A stretch of 64,000 bases of DNA from Actinophytocola sp. GTDB taxonomy: Bacteria; Actinomycetota; Actinomycetes; Mycobacteriales; Pseudonocardiaceae. The position numbers and the translations under genes were made by a program. Location: positions 1-64,000 of the forward strand of contig WHTY01000017.1 of assembly GCA_009377475.1 (NCBI GenBank), read 5' to 3'. This document shows positions 27,085 to 36,177 of the stretch, in pieces. A model generated the notes under the pieces. That model did not search any database. It was not told where the DNA came from and worked only from the letters and a program-made list of their open reading frames with translations. The stretch's first letter is position 1. Each line of letters begins with the position of its first letter.

Positions 27085-27642
27085 TCAGGCCTCCGGGACC
27101 ACCACGACCCGACGGCGGGGCTCCTCGCCCTCGCTCTCGCTCGTCACGCCCTTCACCGCCGCCACGGCGTCGTGCACGACCTTGCGCTCGAACGGCGTCA
27201 TCGGCTTCAGCCGCACCGGCTCGCCGGACTCTGCCACCTGCTCCGCCGTCGTCCGACCAAGTTCGCTCAGTTCCTCGCGACGGTCCGCGCGCCAGCCCGC
27301 GATGTCGAGCATGAGCCGACTCCGCACTCCAGTCTCCTGCTGCACCGCGAGGCGGGTCAGCTCCTGCAGCGCCTCCAGCACGTTGCCGCGCGGGCCGACG
27401 AGCTTGTCCAAATCCTCGCCGCCGTCGATGCTCACCACCGCGCGACCGCCCTCGACGTCCAGGTCGATGTCGCCGTCGTAGTCGAGCAGGTCGAGCAGGC
27501 GCTCCAGGTAGTCACCGGCAATATCGCCCTCTTGCACCAGCGCGTCGTCAGCCTCGGAGGGCTGCGCGGTCGCCGCGTCGCTTTCCGCGGACACCGTCTC
27601 AGTCGGGTCCGACTCGACAGCCTGCTGTGCCGTCTCAGCCAT
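27085..27642 (-). CDS. jag: Jag/KhpB family RNA-binding protein (KH and R3H domains)
   Basis: A 185-residue protein with an acidic N-terminal 40 residues, a KH-like segment with the GPRG loop (DLDKLVGPRGNVLEALQELT), and a C-terminal R3H domain (LKPMTPFERKVVHDAVAAVKG). It corresponds to Rv3920c. KhpB/EloR relatives bind RNA and influence cell elongation and division in Firmicutes; the role in actinobacteria is less clear. ATG 27642 has AAGGAGA 5 bases upstream, and the gene starts 19 bases after the yidC stop in the same operon. A longer frame to 27864 would overlap yidC. Confidence 0.92.
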   Translation of the reverse strand: MAETAQQAVESDPTETVSAESDAATAQPSEADDALVQEGDIAGDYLERLLDLLDYDGDIDLDVEGGRAVVSIDGGEDLDKLVGPRGNVLEALQELTRLAVQQETGVRSRLMLDIAGWRADRREELSELGRTTAEQVAESGEPVRLKPMTPFERKVVHDAVAAVKGVTSESEGEEPRRRVVVVPEA

Positions 27643-27661
27643 GATTGTCTCCTTCTTTGCC

Positions 27662-28900
27662 CTAGCGCCGCTTCCGGTCTGCCTTCTTCTTCGCTGAGTC
27701 GCTCGCCGAGCTCGATCCGCCCGAACCGTTCTCGGCTGCCTTGCTCGAGGACGAGCTCGATGAGTTCTCGGATGAGCTACCAGACGGCTTGTTCCCAGAG
27801 CCTGATGACGCCGAAGTGCCCTTCGTCTTGCCCTGACTGGTGCCCCGCTTCTTGGCACCGGCACTCTTCGACGACGAACCCTTCGACCCCGCAGCGCCCT
27901 TCGACCCCGCAGCGCCCTTCGACCCCGCAGCGCCCTTCGACCCCGCAGCGCCCTTCGACGACGTCTTACCCGACGTTCCCTTCGCGGCCGAAGTCGACGT
28001 GCCCTTCTCGGTCGTCGTCGTGGGGCGCTTCTTCTGCTGGGTCGGCTTCTGGCCCGGCTTCGGCGCGAGGGTGCTCCGCTTCTCGACCTGCTCCGTCTTC
28101 TTCTCTTCTTCCTCGCGGTCGATCTTGGTGTAGACGAGCTTCTGCTGCATCAGGGTCCATGCGTTGTTGGCAAGGAAGTAGATCAGCAGACCGAGCGGCA
28201 GTAGGGCACCGAACACGAGCAGACCGATGGGGAAGACGTACAGCATCAGCTTGTTCATCATGGCGGTCTGCTGCGTCGCCGACGCGGGGTTCTGCCGCGC
28301 CACGGAGTGTCGCGCGGTCAGGTGCGTCAGGATGCTGGCGAGGATCATCAGCGGGATGGCGACCGGGATCGCGGTGGCGTGGAAAGCGCCGTCACCGCTG
28401 CCGCCGGTGAGACCGGTGTTGTAGATCGCCTGCCCAAGGTTCGATCCGAACAGATTGGCGTCAATGTACTGCACGACACCGGTGCGGTCGAAGAAGTAGT
28501 TGCCCCAGTTCGGATGGTTATCGTGGTGATACTGGAACGCGCGCAGCGTGTGGTTCAGACCGATGAAGACCGGGACCTGCAGCAGAATCGGCAGGCAGCC
28601 GCCGAGCGGGTTCACCCCGTGCTCGCGCTGCAGCTTCTGCATCGCCTGCGCCTGCCGCTGCTTATCGTTGGCATAGCGCTTCTGGATCTTCTTGATCTCG
28701 GGAGCGAAGTCCTGCATCTTCTTCATCGAGCGGACTTGGCTCACGAACGGTTTGAACAGGATCGCCCTGATGGTGAAGGTCAGGAAGACGATGCCCAGTA
28801 CCCAGGACATCGCGTTGGCGTCGCCAAACACGTAGCCGAACACCTTGTGCCAGACCCACAAGATGAACGTGACTGGGTAATAAAGAAGATATTCGAACAC
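27662..28900 (-). CDS. yidC: Membrane protein insertase YidC
   Basis: Inserts membrane proteins with or without SecYEG. The 412-residue protein begins at the first hydrophobic helix (YYPVTFILWVWHKVFGYVFG) and has the core LFKPFVSQVRSMKKMQDFAPEIKKIQKRYAND, GGCLPILLQVPVFIGLNHTLR and the last helices near 190-265 (YVFPIGLLVFGALLPLGLLIYFLANNAWTLMQQ). The C-terminal ~140 residues are a Lys/Ser/Gly-rich tail with an exact tandem repeat (27881-27952). GTG 28900 overlaps the yidD stop, with CAGGAG upstream. Confidence 0.95.
   Translation of the reverse strand: MFEYLLYYPVTFILWVWHKVFGYVFGDANAMSWVLGIVFLTFTIRAILFKPFVSQVRSMKKMQDFAPEIKKIQKRYANDKQRQAQAMQKLQREHGVNPLGGCLPILLQVPVFIGLNHTLRAFQYHHDNHPNWGNYFFDRTGVVQYIDANLFGSNLGQAIYNTGLTGGSGDGAFHATAIPVAIPLMILASILTHLTARHSVARQNPASATQQTAMMNKLMLYVFPIGLLVFGALLPLGLLIYFLANNAWTLMQQKLVYTKIDREEEEKKTEQVEKRSTLAPKPGQKPTQQKKRPTTTTEKGTSTSAAKGTSGKTSSKGAAGSKGAAGSKGAAGSKGAAGSKGSSSKSAGAKKRGTSQGKTKGTSASSGSGNKPSGSSSENSSSSSSSKAAENGSGGSSSASDSAKKKADRKRR
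27881..27952 (-). repeat. Four identical 18-bp tandem repeats in the yidC tail
   Basis: Four exact copies of CTTCGACCCCGCAGCGCC encode repeated GSKGAA hexapeptides in the basic C-terminal tail of YidC. Exact identity suggests recent slippage expansion, so copy number may differ between strains. Confidence 0.9.
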
Positions 28901-29241
28901 TACGGCAACTCCTGCGTCGGAATGTCAGAGTCCAGGTCGTCCGGACATCGGGCCGTGTCAGGCTGGACACGGAAGCTGAAGCGCTCGGGCACGAAGTCGA
29001 AACCGCCCGGGTGCCATGGACCGCAGCGCAGCAACCGGCGCACGGTGAGATAGAGCCCACGGAACGCGCCATGCCGGGACAACGCCTCGACGGCGTAGGC
29101 GCTGCAACCGGGATAGAAGCGGCAACTGGGCGGGAGCAATGGGCCGATCGCCACCCGGTAGAACCGGATGGGCAGCAGCAACACCCAGGCGAGCGGGCTT
29201 GGCTTGAGTTCGGTGGGCGGCACGGTGTGGTGATCGTTCAT
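28900..29241 (-). CDS. yidD: Membrane protein insertion efficiency factor YidD
   Basis: A 113-residue YidD protein with the diagnostic core LLPIRFYRVAIGPLLPPSCRF, YPGCSAYAVEALSRHGAFRG and RRLLRCGPWHPGGFDFVPE, including the conserved cysteines. YidD is thought to help YidC-dependent insertion at the membrane. It lies between rnpA and yidC as in most bacteria. ATG 29241 with GAAGGTG upstream is the likely start; the frame is open further up into the rnpA end. Its TAG stop overlaps the yidC GTG. Confidence 0.93.
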   Translation of the reverse strand: MNDHHTVPPTELKPSPLAWVLLLPIRFYRVAIGPLLPPSCRFYPGCSAYAVEALSRHGAFRGLYLTVRRLLRCGPWHPGGFDFVPERFSFRVQPDTARCPDDLDSDIPTQELP

Positions 29242-29303
29242 CCGGCCGTCACCTTCTTCGTGGCACCGACCCCTGATCTCAGCGTCCGATGCCATGCTCG
29301 TGC

Positions 29304-29693
29304 TCACGCCGGATCCCCGGCAGTTCTCCCGCGCTCCTCGCTGGACAGCCCGAGCTTGCGCAACGCCCGGTCGAGGTCTTTCCCGAGCTCCGCGCTTGAG
29401 GCCGATGCGGCAGGTGGGAGCGCACGTACCACCAACGTGGTACCGCGCGGCAACGTTCCCAACCTGGCGGCGACCAGATGCCGAAGGCGGCGGAGAACCC
29501 GGTGCCGCACGACAGCATTCCCGACCGCCTTGCTCACGACGAAACCGGCGCGAACCGGTGCGTCGGCCGAGCAGGCGGCCGGGTCACTGGTGAGAACGTG
29601 TGCGACAAGCCTGCGGCGACCAGATCGTGCGCCTTTGCGCATGACCAGCCGAAAATCCTCACTCCGTCGCAACCGCGCGGATGCGGGTAACAA
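29304..29693 (-). CDS. rnpA: Ribonuclease P protein component
   Basis: 129-residue basic protein partner of the RNase P ribozyme, which matures tRNA 5' ends. The family motif appears as [22 protein letters not shown] (the RNR region), after the N-terminal [16 protein letters not shown] that forms the substrate cleft. The likely start is TTG 29693; the second codon is TTA, which is rare in such GC-rich genomes. It follows rpmH by 22 bases and is probably cotranscribed with it. Confidence 0.93.
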   Translation of the reverse strand: MLPASARLRRSEDFRLVMRKGARSGRRRLVAHVLTSDPAACSADAPVRAGFVVSKAVGNAVVRHRVLRRLRHLVAARLGTLPRGTTLVVRALPPAASASSAELGKDLDRALRKLGLSSEERGRTAGDPA

Positions 29694-29715
29694 GCCTGCC
29701 TCGCTGCCCCGTAAC

Positions 29716-29853
29716 TCAGGCGGACAGCTTCGCGCGGCCCTTACGGCGGCGGGCGCCGAGAATGCTCCTGCCCGCGCGCGTACGCATCCGGAGACGGAAC
29801 CCGTGCTTGCGGGAACGGCGACGGTTGTTCGGCTGGAAGGTGCGCTTACTCAC
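29716..29853 (-). CDS. rpmH: 50S ribosomal protein L34
   Basis: A 45-residue highly basic protein beginning [22 protein letters not shown], the universal L34 signature. GTG 29853 has GGGAGA 7 bases upstream. It is the first gene of the leftward operon and lies back to back with dnaA, the standard bacterial arrangement. Confidence 0.98.
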   Translation of the reverse strand: MSKRTFQPNNRRRSRKHGFRLRMRTRAGRSILGARRRKGRAKLSA

Positions 29854-30414
29854 GGCAGTGTCTCCCGATTTCCTGTGATTCACTGACTGCCGGACGGCCT
29901 CGATGGACGCCAACAGCCAACTTACGTCTGGTATGTCTCCGACCGACCTGGCTCCGCTGTACATGCGGGAGAACCCGGGCACGCGAAACCCGCCCGGTGT
30001 CGACGGGAGACCTTTCGAGGGTACGCGACCGGCCTGATCACACCGTCACCCGGCCCCCTGTAACGACACGCCGTCACGATAGTTGGACCAAGTGGCGACA
30101 CGCCGTGTATGGTGCGATGCTTGCCGCCATGGAAGTCTTGTGGCAGCTCGCAGTGCTTGTTAGCGTTCCCCTTCTGAGGTACTTACCGAGCCGCGCGGCT
30201 CCGTGCCACAACCTCTACCGATAGCGTAGTCGCACTCGGCCGCAGGACGTTCTACGGCCGCAGTACATTAGTGCACAGTTGTGGATAACCATGTGGATAC
30301 CTGCTGGGCAGGTGACCACTCAGGTGATCGTGACGAACGGTTGGTGTACTCGCAACCATTGTTGTTAGTGCACAGCGCCATCGTCGTGAACCGGCGGGGA
30401 GGGGAGCCGAGCAG
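29854..30414. other. rpmH-dnaA divergent promoter region with DnaA boxes
   Basis: No gene is supported here. Close to dnaA there is a perfect DnaA box TGTGGATAA (30280-30288, complement TTATCCACA) and a one-mismatch box TGTGGATAC (30292-30300), suggesting DnaA autoregulation. An 11-base direct repeat TTAGTGCACAG occurs at 30268 and 30365. The left part should hold the rpmH operon promoter. Confidence 0.7.
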
Positions 30415-31980
30415 GTGTCAGACCACCAAGTCAACTTGGGAGTCGTGTGGGAGCAGGTCGTCCGGGAGCTGTCGAACGGGACGCTCTCCCCGCAACAGCG
30501 GGCGTGGATGCGCGTGACGAGACCCATCGGGCTCCTCGACGGCACGGCGCTCCTCGCCGCACCGAGTGATTTCGCCAAGGAAGCGATCGAGCGCGCACTC
30601 CGTGATCACATCACCGACGCGCTCTCGCGCCGCCTCGGCCGCACGGTCACGCTCGCGGTCAAGGTCGACACCGTCGAGGCCGGTGACCAGATGCCCGCCG
30701 CGACCGGACAACCCGTCACCGCGAGCCAACCGACTACCGAGAACGGCAACGCCAACGACGGCTACCGCGGGAACAGGACCAGTGGCACGCATGGCTCCGG
30801 CTCCCACGATCAGGGCGAGGCCGACGACGAGGTGGACGAAGAGGGCGAGGCCATGGCCGCCGTCCACGAGATCTGGCCCACCTTCTCCGGCCGCCCGGTC
30901 GCGGGCCAGCCCTACACCGCGCCCGCCAAGCCGCAGACGTCGAAGACCCGGCTCAACGAGAAGTACACCTTCGACACCTTCGTGATCGGCGCGTCCAACC
31001 GGTTCGCCCACGCCGCGGCCGTCGCCGTCGCCGAAGCGCCGTCGCGCGCCTACAACCCGCTGTTCGTCTGGGGGGAGTCCGGACTCGGCAAGACGCACCT
31101 GCTGCACGCCGTCGGCCACTACGCCCAGCGGCTGTTCCCCGGAATGCGGGTGCGCTACGTCTCGACAGAAGAGTTCACCAACGACTTCATCAACTCGCTG
31201 CGGGACGACCGCAAGGTCGCGTTCCAGCGCCGCTACCGCGACATCGACATCCTGCTCGTCGACGACATCCAGTTCCTCGAAGGCAAGGAAGGCACCCAGG
31301 AGGAGTTCTTCCACACCTTCAACACGCTGCACAACGCGAACAAGCAGATCGTCGTCTCCTCAGACCGGCCACCCAAACGGCTGGAGACCCTTGAGGACCG
31401 GCTGCGCACCCGCTTCGAGTGGGGCCTGATCACCGACATCCAGCCGCCCGAGCTGGAAACCCGCATCGCCATCCTGCGCAAGAAGGCCGCGCAGGACCGC
31501 CTCGACGTCCCCGGCGACGTCCTCGAGTTCATCGCCACCCGCATCGAGGCGAACATCCGCGAGCTGGAAGGCGCGCTCATCCGGGTGACGGCGTTCGCGT
31601 CGCTGAACCAGCAGCCGGTCGAGGTCAGCCTCGCCGAGATCGTCCTGCGCGACCTGATCCCCGACTCGCAGACGCCGGAGATCACCGCGTCCACGATCAT
31701 GGGTGTCACCGCCGAGTTCTTCGACGTCGCGATCGAGGACCTGTGCGGGCCAGGCAAGACGAAGGCGCTGGCCACCGCACGGCAGATCTCGATGTACCTG
31801 TGCCGGGAGCTGACCGATATGTCGCTGCCGAGGATCGGGCAGACGTTCGGCGGCCGGGACCACACCACGGTCATGCACGCGGACAAGAAGATCCGCAAGG
31901 AGATGGCCGAGCGCAGGCGCATCTACGACCAGGTCCAGGAGCTGACCAGCCGGATCAAACAGCAGGCGAAGCAATCCTGA
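30415..31980 (+). CDS. dnaA: Chromosomal replication initiator DnaA
   Basis: 521-residue AAA+ initiator. Domain I is residues 1-90 and an acidic/Gly-rich linker runs to about 165. Domain III has the Walker A loop [19 protein letters not shown] and Walker [22 protein letters not shown], then the sensor [20 protein letters not shown]. Domain IV ends with the DnaA-box recognition signature [19 protein letters not shown] 30415 follows a strong GGGGAGGGGAG site. DnaA boxes lie in its promoter, in front of dnaN, and inside dciA. The stop overlaps the 3' end of the convergent mptB by 26 bases. Confidence 0.98.
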   Translation: MSDHQVNLGVVWEQVVRELSNGTLSPQQRAWMRVTRPIGLLDGTALLAAPSDFAKEAIERALRDHITDALSRRLGRTVTLAVKVDTVEAGDQMPAATGQPVTASQPTTENGNANDGYRGNRTSGTHGSGSHDQGEADDEVDEEGEAMAAVHEIWPTFSGRPVAGQPYTAPAKPQTSKTRLNEKYTFDTFVIGASNRFAHAAAVAVAEAPSRAYNPLFVWGESGLGKTHLLHAVGHYAQRLFPGMRVRYVSTEEFTNDFINSLRDDRKVAFQRRYRDIDILLVDDIQFLEGKEGTQEEFFHTFNTLHNANKQIVVSSDRPPKRLETLEDRLRTRFEWGLITDIQPPELETRIAILRKKAAQDRLDVPGDVLEFIATRIEANIRELEGALIRVTAFASLNQQPVEVSLAEIVLRDLIPDSQTPEITASTIMGVTAEFFDVAIEDLCGPGKTKALATARQISMYLCRELTDMSLPRIGQTFGGRDHTTVMHADKKIRKEMAERRRIYDQVQELTSRIKQQAKQS

Positions 31981-33490
31981 GCGAGCGCGCCACCATGATC
32001 ACAGTCGCGAGCACGGCGAGGGCGATGGCGTAACCGAGCGCGATGCCAACGACGTTGCCGTGGATTCCGGACCCGAGCGGCGGCACGATCACGGCGAGTA
32101 CCGCGCTCAACCATGTCAGCACCCAAAGCCAGCGGGCGCGGAGCACGGCGGCCGACAACGGCAACACGCACCACAGCAGGTACCACGGCTGCACGACCGG
32201 GCCGCAGATGATCGCGACGGCGAACAGCAGCCCGAGCCCAGTCAGCGGTTCGACCGTGCGATCCAGCATCCGCCGCAGCACCAGCAGGCCGAGTACCACC
32301 GCGACCAGCGCGCCGACGATCTTGCCGATGCCGATCGCGGCCTGCGTGATGTCGGCGCCCACCAACATCCCGATGCCCCCGATGAGGAACCCAGCCTGGT
32401 TGGTCGGCGCGAGCCAACTGTTCACCTCACCGGGTGTCGAGAGCCCGGCCACCCAGGTGAACCCAAACCCGCTCGCGAACGAGAACGCCGCCAGCACCAC
32501 CCCGAACAGCACAATCGTCACCGTGACGCTTTGACTGAAGGGGATCGGCCCGCCGCCCCAACGGCGAGAAAGCGCTACCACGACCACCGCAAGCGCCGCG
32601 GCGGCCGGCAACTTCACCGCCGCGGCGGTACCGATCAACCCGACGCCCGCCACCAACGGGACGTAGCCAAGACGTTCCCGATCGACCCCACGCAGCGCGA
32701 GTTCGATGCCGGCCAGCATCAGCCCCAGCATGAGCGCGTCGTTGTGAATGCCACCGACAAGGTGGAACAGCACCAACGGGTTCAGCGCGCCGAGCCACAA
32801 CGCGCGCGACGTCGTGAACCCGGCGCGCCGCGCGAGCGCGGGCACCGCCCACAACACCAGGGCCAGTCCGACCAGCGCGACCACCCGATGCAGCGCGATG
32901 CCCGCGACGAGATCCGTGCTCCCTACCCGCGCGATGAACTGCGCGATCAACAGGAACAGCGGTCCGTACGGGGCGGCCGAGCGCTCCCAGTAGTCGCTGA
33001 CGTTGCGGAGCAGCGGGTCGTGGGCGGGGAGGACCTCGACAGGGCCGCTGGTGTACGGGTTGAAACCGCGGTCGGCCACGGCGCCCTGCGCGAGGTAGCT
33101 GTAGACGTCGTCGCTGAACAGCGGCGGCACGACCAGCAGCGGCGTCGCCCACAGCGCGAGGGTCGCTGCCATGCGCCGGGACGACACCGCGCCGGGGTGC
33201 GGGATGAGCACGGTGGCCAGCAGCAGCCATGCGGTGACGACGAGCCCCATCCCGACCAGTGCGGCGGCGAGGCCGAGCACCGGCACGTCGGTGAGGCCGC
33301 CAAGCACTGGGATCGCGCCGGGGTCCGCGTCGACCGGCACGGCACCCACCGACACCGAGCTGGCCGCGAGCAGCAGCACCCCGATGATGCCGGTTACCTG
33401 TGCGAGTGGCACGCGCCGAGCGGTGCGGGATTGATTGTCCGATACGCCGGTCTGTTCGAGCGAATCGGTAAGCGACGGTTCGGGGGACAC
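31955..33490 (-). CDS. Polyprenol-phosphomannose-dependent alpha-1,6-mannosyltransferase (MptB-like, GT-C)
   Basis: A 511-residue polytopic membrane protein of the GT-C type with about 12 hydrophobic helices. The catalytic acidic loop is [23 protein letters not shown] after the third or fourth helix. Conserved [32 protein letters not shown] and [13 protein letters not shown] blocks match the MptB/MptA family, which builds the mannan core of lipomannan in mycobacteria and corynebacteria. It lies between dnaA and oriC/dnaN, where M. tuberculosis has no gene. Start GTG 33490 is not strongly supported by a ribosome site; GTG 33445 is an alternative. Confidence 0.83.
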   Translation of the reverse strand: MSPEPSLTDSLEQTGVSDNQSRTARRVPLAQVTGIIGVLLLAASSVSVGAVPVDADPGAIPVLGGLTDVPVLGLAAALVGMGLVVTAWLLLATVLIPHPGAVSSRRMAATLALWATPLLVVPPLFSDDVYSYLAQGAVADRGFNPYTSGPVEVLPAHDPLLRNVSDYWERSAAPYGPLFLLIAQFIARVGSTDLVAGIALHRVVALVGLALVLWAVPALARRAGFTTSRALWLGALNPLVLFHLVGGIHNDALMLGLMLAGIELALRGVDRERLGYVPLVAGVGLIGTAAAVKLPAAAALAVVVVALSRRWGGGPIPFSQSVTVTIVLFGVVLAAFSFASGFGFTWVAGLSTPGEVNSWLAPTNQAGFLIGGIGMLVGADITQAAIGIGKIVGALVAVVLGLLVLRRMLDRTVEPLTGLGLLFAVAIICGPVVQPWYLLWCVLPLSAAVLRARWLWVLTWLSAVLAVIVPPLGSGIHGNVVGIALGYAIALAVLATVIMVARSLRIASPAV

Positions 33491-33551
33491 GGACCCATCA
33501 TGTCAGCCGCCCCGCCGCCGTGATGGCGCATGCGCGAACCGGCGATTCTCT

Positions 33552-33696
33552 CCTTATATATAGGGGCCGGTTTAGGAGCACCGAACGGCACCGTCATCGG
33601 CCAGCTATCGGGCTCTCTAGTGCGACCCATATATAAGGCGAAGGCGGCCGCGCCCGAATCGCAATCTCGCCCGCGAACACGGCCCTATATATAAGG
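33552..33696. repeat. Three AT-rich palindromic repeats upstream of mptB
   Basis: CCTTATATATAGGG (33552-33565) recurs as its exact complement CCCTATATATAAGG (33683-33696), and as a one-base-shorter copy CCCATATATAAGG (33626-33638). Spacing is about 60-75 bases. Such AT-rich palindromes stand out in this GC-rich genome. They lie in the mptB promoter region and downstream of the CGNR gene. Confidence 0.8.
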
Positions 33697-33718
33697 ACAG
33701 GAACGGCGCGCCGGACGA

Positions 33719-34309
33719 CTACTCCTGCCGGTTCCGATACGTCTTCACCTTGCTGCGATTGCCACAGCGCCGCATCGAGCACCAGCGACGGTTGCCGGGC
33801 CGAGACGTGTCACAGAACAGGAGCGCGCAGCCGTCGGCGACGCATTCCCGGACACGACTGGCGCGCTCACCGATCAACTCGATCGCATCGCGAGCCGCCG
33901 CGCCGAGAATCTGCTCGCCGGTGATCGGCGCCGCCCATCGCCGTGCTCCGGTCTCCGGGTCGAGTTCGGGATTCAGGTCCACGGTCGCGCAGTCATTGAT
34001 GAGCGCGACGTGTTCCTGATCGACCGTCTCCCCGTGCGCGACCACTCGCGCCACCGACCACATCGCGTCCCGGAAGTCCTTCAGCTCACGCAGTTCGGAC
34101 GGACGCACCCGGACGTCGTCCAGCGCGGCGACACGGGCGAGCCGGGATTCGACGACCCACTCGGTGAAGTCACCCGGCCCACGAAACAGCTCGGTGCGCT
34201 GCACCTGCACCGGTCCACCGGTCAGCAACAGCTCGAGGCAGAAGCTGCCGGGATCGAATCCGAACCGCCGCCCGTCGTCGCTGTCGAGCAGTCGCACACC
34301 AGCTTGCAT
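33719..34309 (-). CDS. CGNR zinc-finger / ABATE domain transcriptional regulator
   Basis: A 196-residue protein. The C-terminus is the CGNR zinc finger: RVRECVADGCALLFCDTSRPG followed by RRWCSMRRCGNRSKVKTYR, with four cysteines for zinc and the CGNR motif. The N-terminal part (FGFDPGSFCLELLLTGG through the DFRDAMWSVARVVAHGE block) is the ABATE ligand-sensing region. ATG 34309 follows TATAGT by 6 bases, again a leaderless arrangement; GTG 34336 is also in frame. A palindrome GGTGT-gca-ACACC (34325-34337) just upstream could be its operator. It borders oriC, and its target genes are unknown. Confidence 0.85.
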   Translation of the reverse strand: MQAGVRLLDSDDGRRFGFDPGSFCLELLLTGGPVQVQRTELFRGPGDFTEWVVESRLARVAALDDVRVRPSELRELKDFRDAMWSVARVVAHGETVDQEHVALINDCATVDLNPELDPETGARRWAAPITGEQILGAAARDAIELIGERASRVRECVADGCALLFCDTSRPGNRRWCSMRRCGNRSKVKTYRNRQE

Positions 34310-35016
34310 GTAACCACTATAAACGGTGTGCAACACCGGTTTAATCGGTTACCATGGTTGTCGACGTCCGCCACCGGCGAAGCGGTTTCACCCGACTCGG
34401 ACGTCGGCTTGACAACGGCGAGAACTCATGGGCGACACGCCCAGCGGTGCTTGACGACGACACGCCGTACGTACTCACCGTCTCGGGCGAACTCTGCGAT
34501 CGAGTTTGGCCGCGCTCAGGGTGGGGAGTTATCCACCCACAGCTGAGGACAACCCTGTGGAAAACTGTGGATCATCGGTGGATGGCCGGTGGACTACTCG
34601 GAACGGATCGCATCGGTCCACCGGTTGCCGAAGTTGTCCACGGGAAGTGTCCGGGCGATGTCCACAGCCCTCGCGCGCTTGCGAACAGGGACAACGCCAC
34701 CTGTCCACACAATTCACAGCCCCTATTACTACTGCGGGAATCTTTTCTTCACAGAGAAAACTCTTCAAAAACAAGCAAGCGGGGTTTGTGGGGACAGCGC
34801 CACCGACCGAGCGGATGCCACAACCGAGGCCCGGATGACGAGCTCCGGGCGGACGATCTAACGTGGGTTCGCACACCGGTCGTCCGTACGGCAGGCCGAC
34901 ACCCTCGCCGCGACGGTCACCGCTCGGTGCGTCCCGCTACGTCGCTCAGGCCTGGCGCGGGCGCATCACCAGGTCCAGCCATGCCGAGTACCACTCGGCC
35001 GTCGAAGGGGTGGCGC
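34310..35016. other. oriC: Replication origin (oriC) region before dnaN
   Basis: Gene-free region holding many DnaA-box-like nonamers: TTATCCACC (34529), TGAGGACAA (34544), TGTGGAAAA (34556), TGTGGATCA (34566), TTGTCCACG (34634), ATGTCCACA (34658), CTGTCCACA (34701) and TGTGGGGAC (34787). An AT-rich stretch at about 34723-34775 (TATTACTAC through TTCAAAAACAA) could be the unwinding element. Actinobacterial oriC normally lies between dnaA and dnaN, and the flanking genes fit. Exact ends cannot be set by eye. Confidence 0.88.
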
Positions 35017-36153
35017 ATGAAGATCCGGGTTGAGCGTGACGGGCTCGCCGATGCCGTTGCCTGGGTAGCGCGCAGCTTGCCCGCAAGGCCGTCGGTTCCC
35101 GTGCTTGGCGGCGTGCTGCTGGAAGCAGGCACCGGACCGGATGACACCGATGCGCTGACCGTGTCCGGGTTCGACTACGAGGTCTCGGCAACGGTCGGCG
35201 TCCCCGCGACGATCGCCGACGGCGGAAAAGCGCTGGTCTCCGGCCGATTGCTGGCCGACATCACCAAGTCGCTGCCCGCCCAGCCGGTCGACATCACCGT
35301 CGACGGCTCCCGCGCCACCATCACCTGCGGCAACGCGCGGTTCAGCCTGCCGACCATGCCGGTCGAGGACTATCCCCAGCTCCCGGCACAGCCAGCGCTC
35401 GCGGGCGAGCTCGCTGGTGACACCTTCGGGCAGGCCGTCGCGCAGGTCGCCGTCGCGTCCGGCAAGGACGACACGCTGCCGATGCTCACTGGCATGCGGG
35501 TGGAGATCACCGGCGACACGCTGACCATGGTCGCGACCGACCGCTTCCGGCTCGCCATGAAGGAGTTCACCTGGCAGCCCGCCGAGGGCATGGCGGACGC
35601 CGCCGTGCTCGTGCCGGCGCGGACCCTCGCCGAGGCGGCGAAATCGCTCGGCACAAGCGGCACCACTGTCCGATTGGGACTCTCGAGCAGCGAGGGGCTG
35701 CTCGGCCTCTCCGGCGCTGGCCGCTACGCGACCACCCGGCTGCTCGACGCCGAGTTCCCGCCGTACCGCCAGCTGCTGCCGTCGCAGCACACGTCCCGCG
35801 CCGTACTCGAAGTCGGCGCGCTCGCCGAGGCGATCAAGCGTGTCTCGCTGGTCGCGGAACGCGGCACCCAGGTCCGGCTCGAGTTCGCCGACCAGTCACT
35901 GCGGCTCACCGCAGGCGGCGACGACGAGGGCAGCGCCGAGGAAGAGCTGCCGGTCGAGTACGAGGGCGAGCCGGTGACCATCGCGTTCAACCCGGGCTAC
36001 CTCAGCGACGGCCTCGCCGCGCTGAACAGCGACCGCGCCGAGCTGACGTTCACCACGCCGAACCGCCCCGCGCTGCTCAAGCCAGCCGACGCCGAGGGCA
36101 ACGTCGTGTCCGGGTACCTGTACCTGCTCATGCCGGTGCGGCTGCCCGGCTGA
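35017..36153 (+). CDS. dnaN: DNA polymerase III sliding clamp (beta subunit)
   Basis: 378-residue sliding clamp that tethers the replicative polymerase. Three clamp repeats are visible: the first begins [30 protein letters not shown], the middle has [17 protein letters not shown] and DRFRLA, and the last ends [15 protein letters not shown], the conserved C-terminus near the protein-binding cleft. ATG 35017 has GAAGGGG 6 bases upstream; the frame is open far upstream through oriC but that part is not coding. It heads the dnaN-gnd-recF-dciA cluster. Confidence 0.98.
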   Translation: MKIRVERDGLADAVAWVARSLPARPSVPVLGGVLLEAGTGPDDTDALTVSGFDYEVSATVGVPATIADGGKALVSGRLLADITKSLPAQPVDITVDGSRATITCGNARFSLPTMPVEDYPQLPAQPALAGELAGDTFGQAVAQVAVASGKDDTLPMLTGMRVEITGDTLTMVATDRFRLAMKEFTWQPAEGMADAAVLVPARTLAEAAKSLGTSGTTVRLGLSSSEGLLGLSGAGRYATTRLLDAEFPPYRQLLPSQHTSRAVLEVGALAEAIKRVSLVAERGTQVRLEFADQSLRLTAGGDDEGSAEEELPVEYEGEPVTIAFNPGYLSDGLAALNSDRAELTFTTPNRPALLKPADAEGNVVSGYLYLLMPVRLPG

Positions 36154-36177
36154 CCCGACACACGAAGGGGTGGACCG

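Noticed and set aside
26430..27314. Short open frames in the rsmG-jag gap
   Set aside because: They overlap parS palindromes and the operon terminator, lack ribosome sites and have no recognisable protein pattern.
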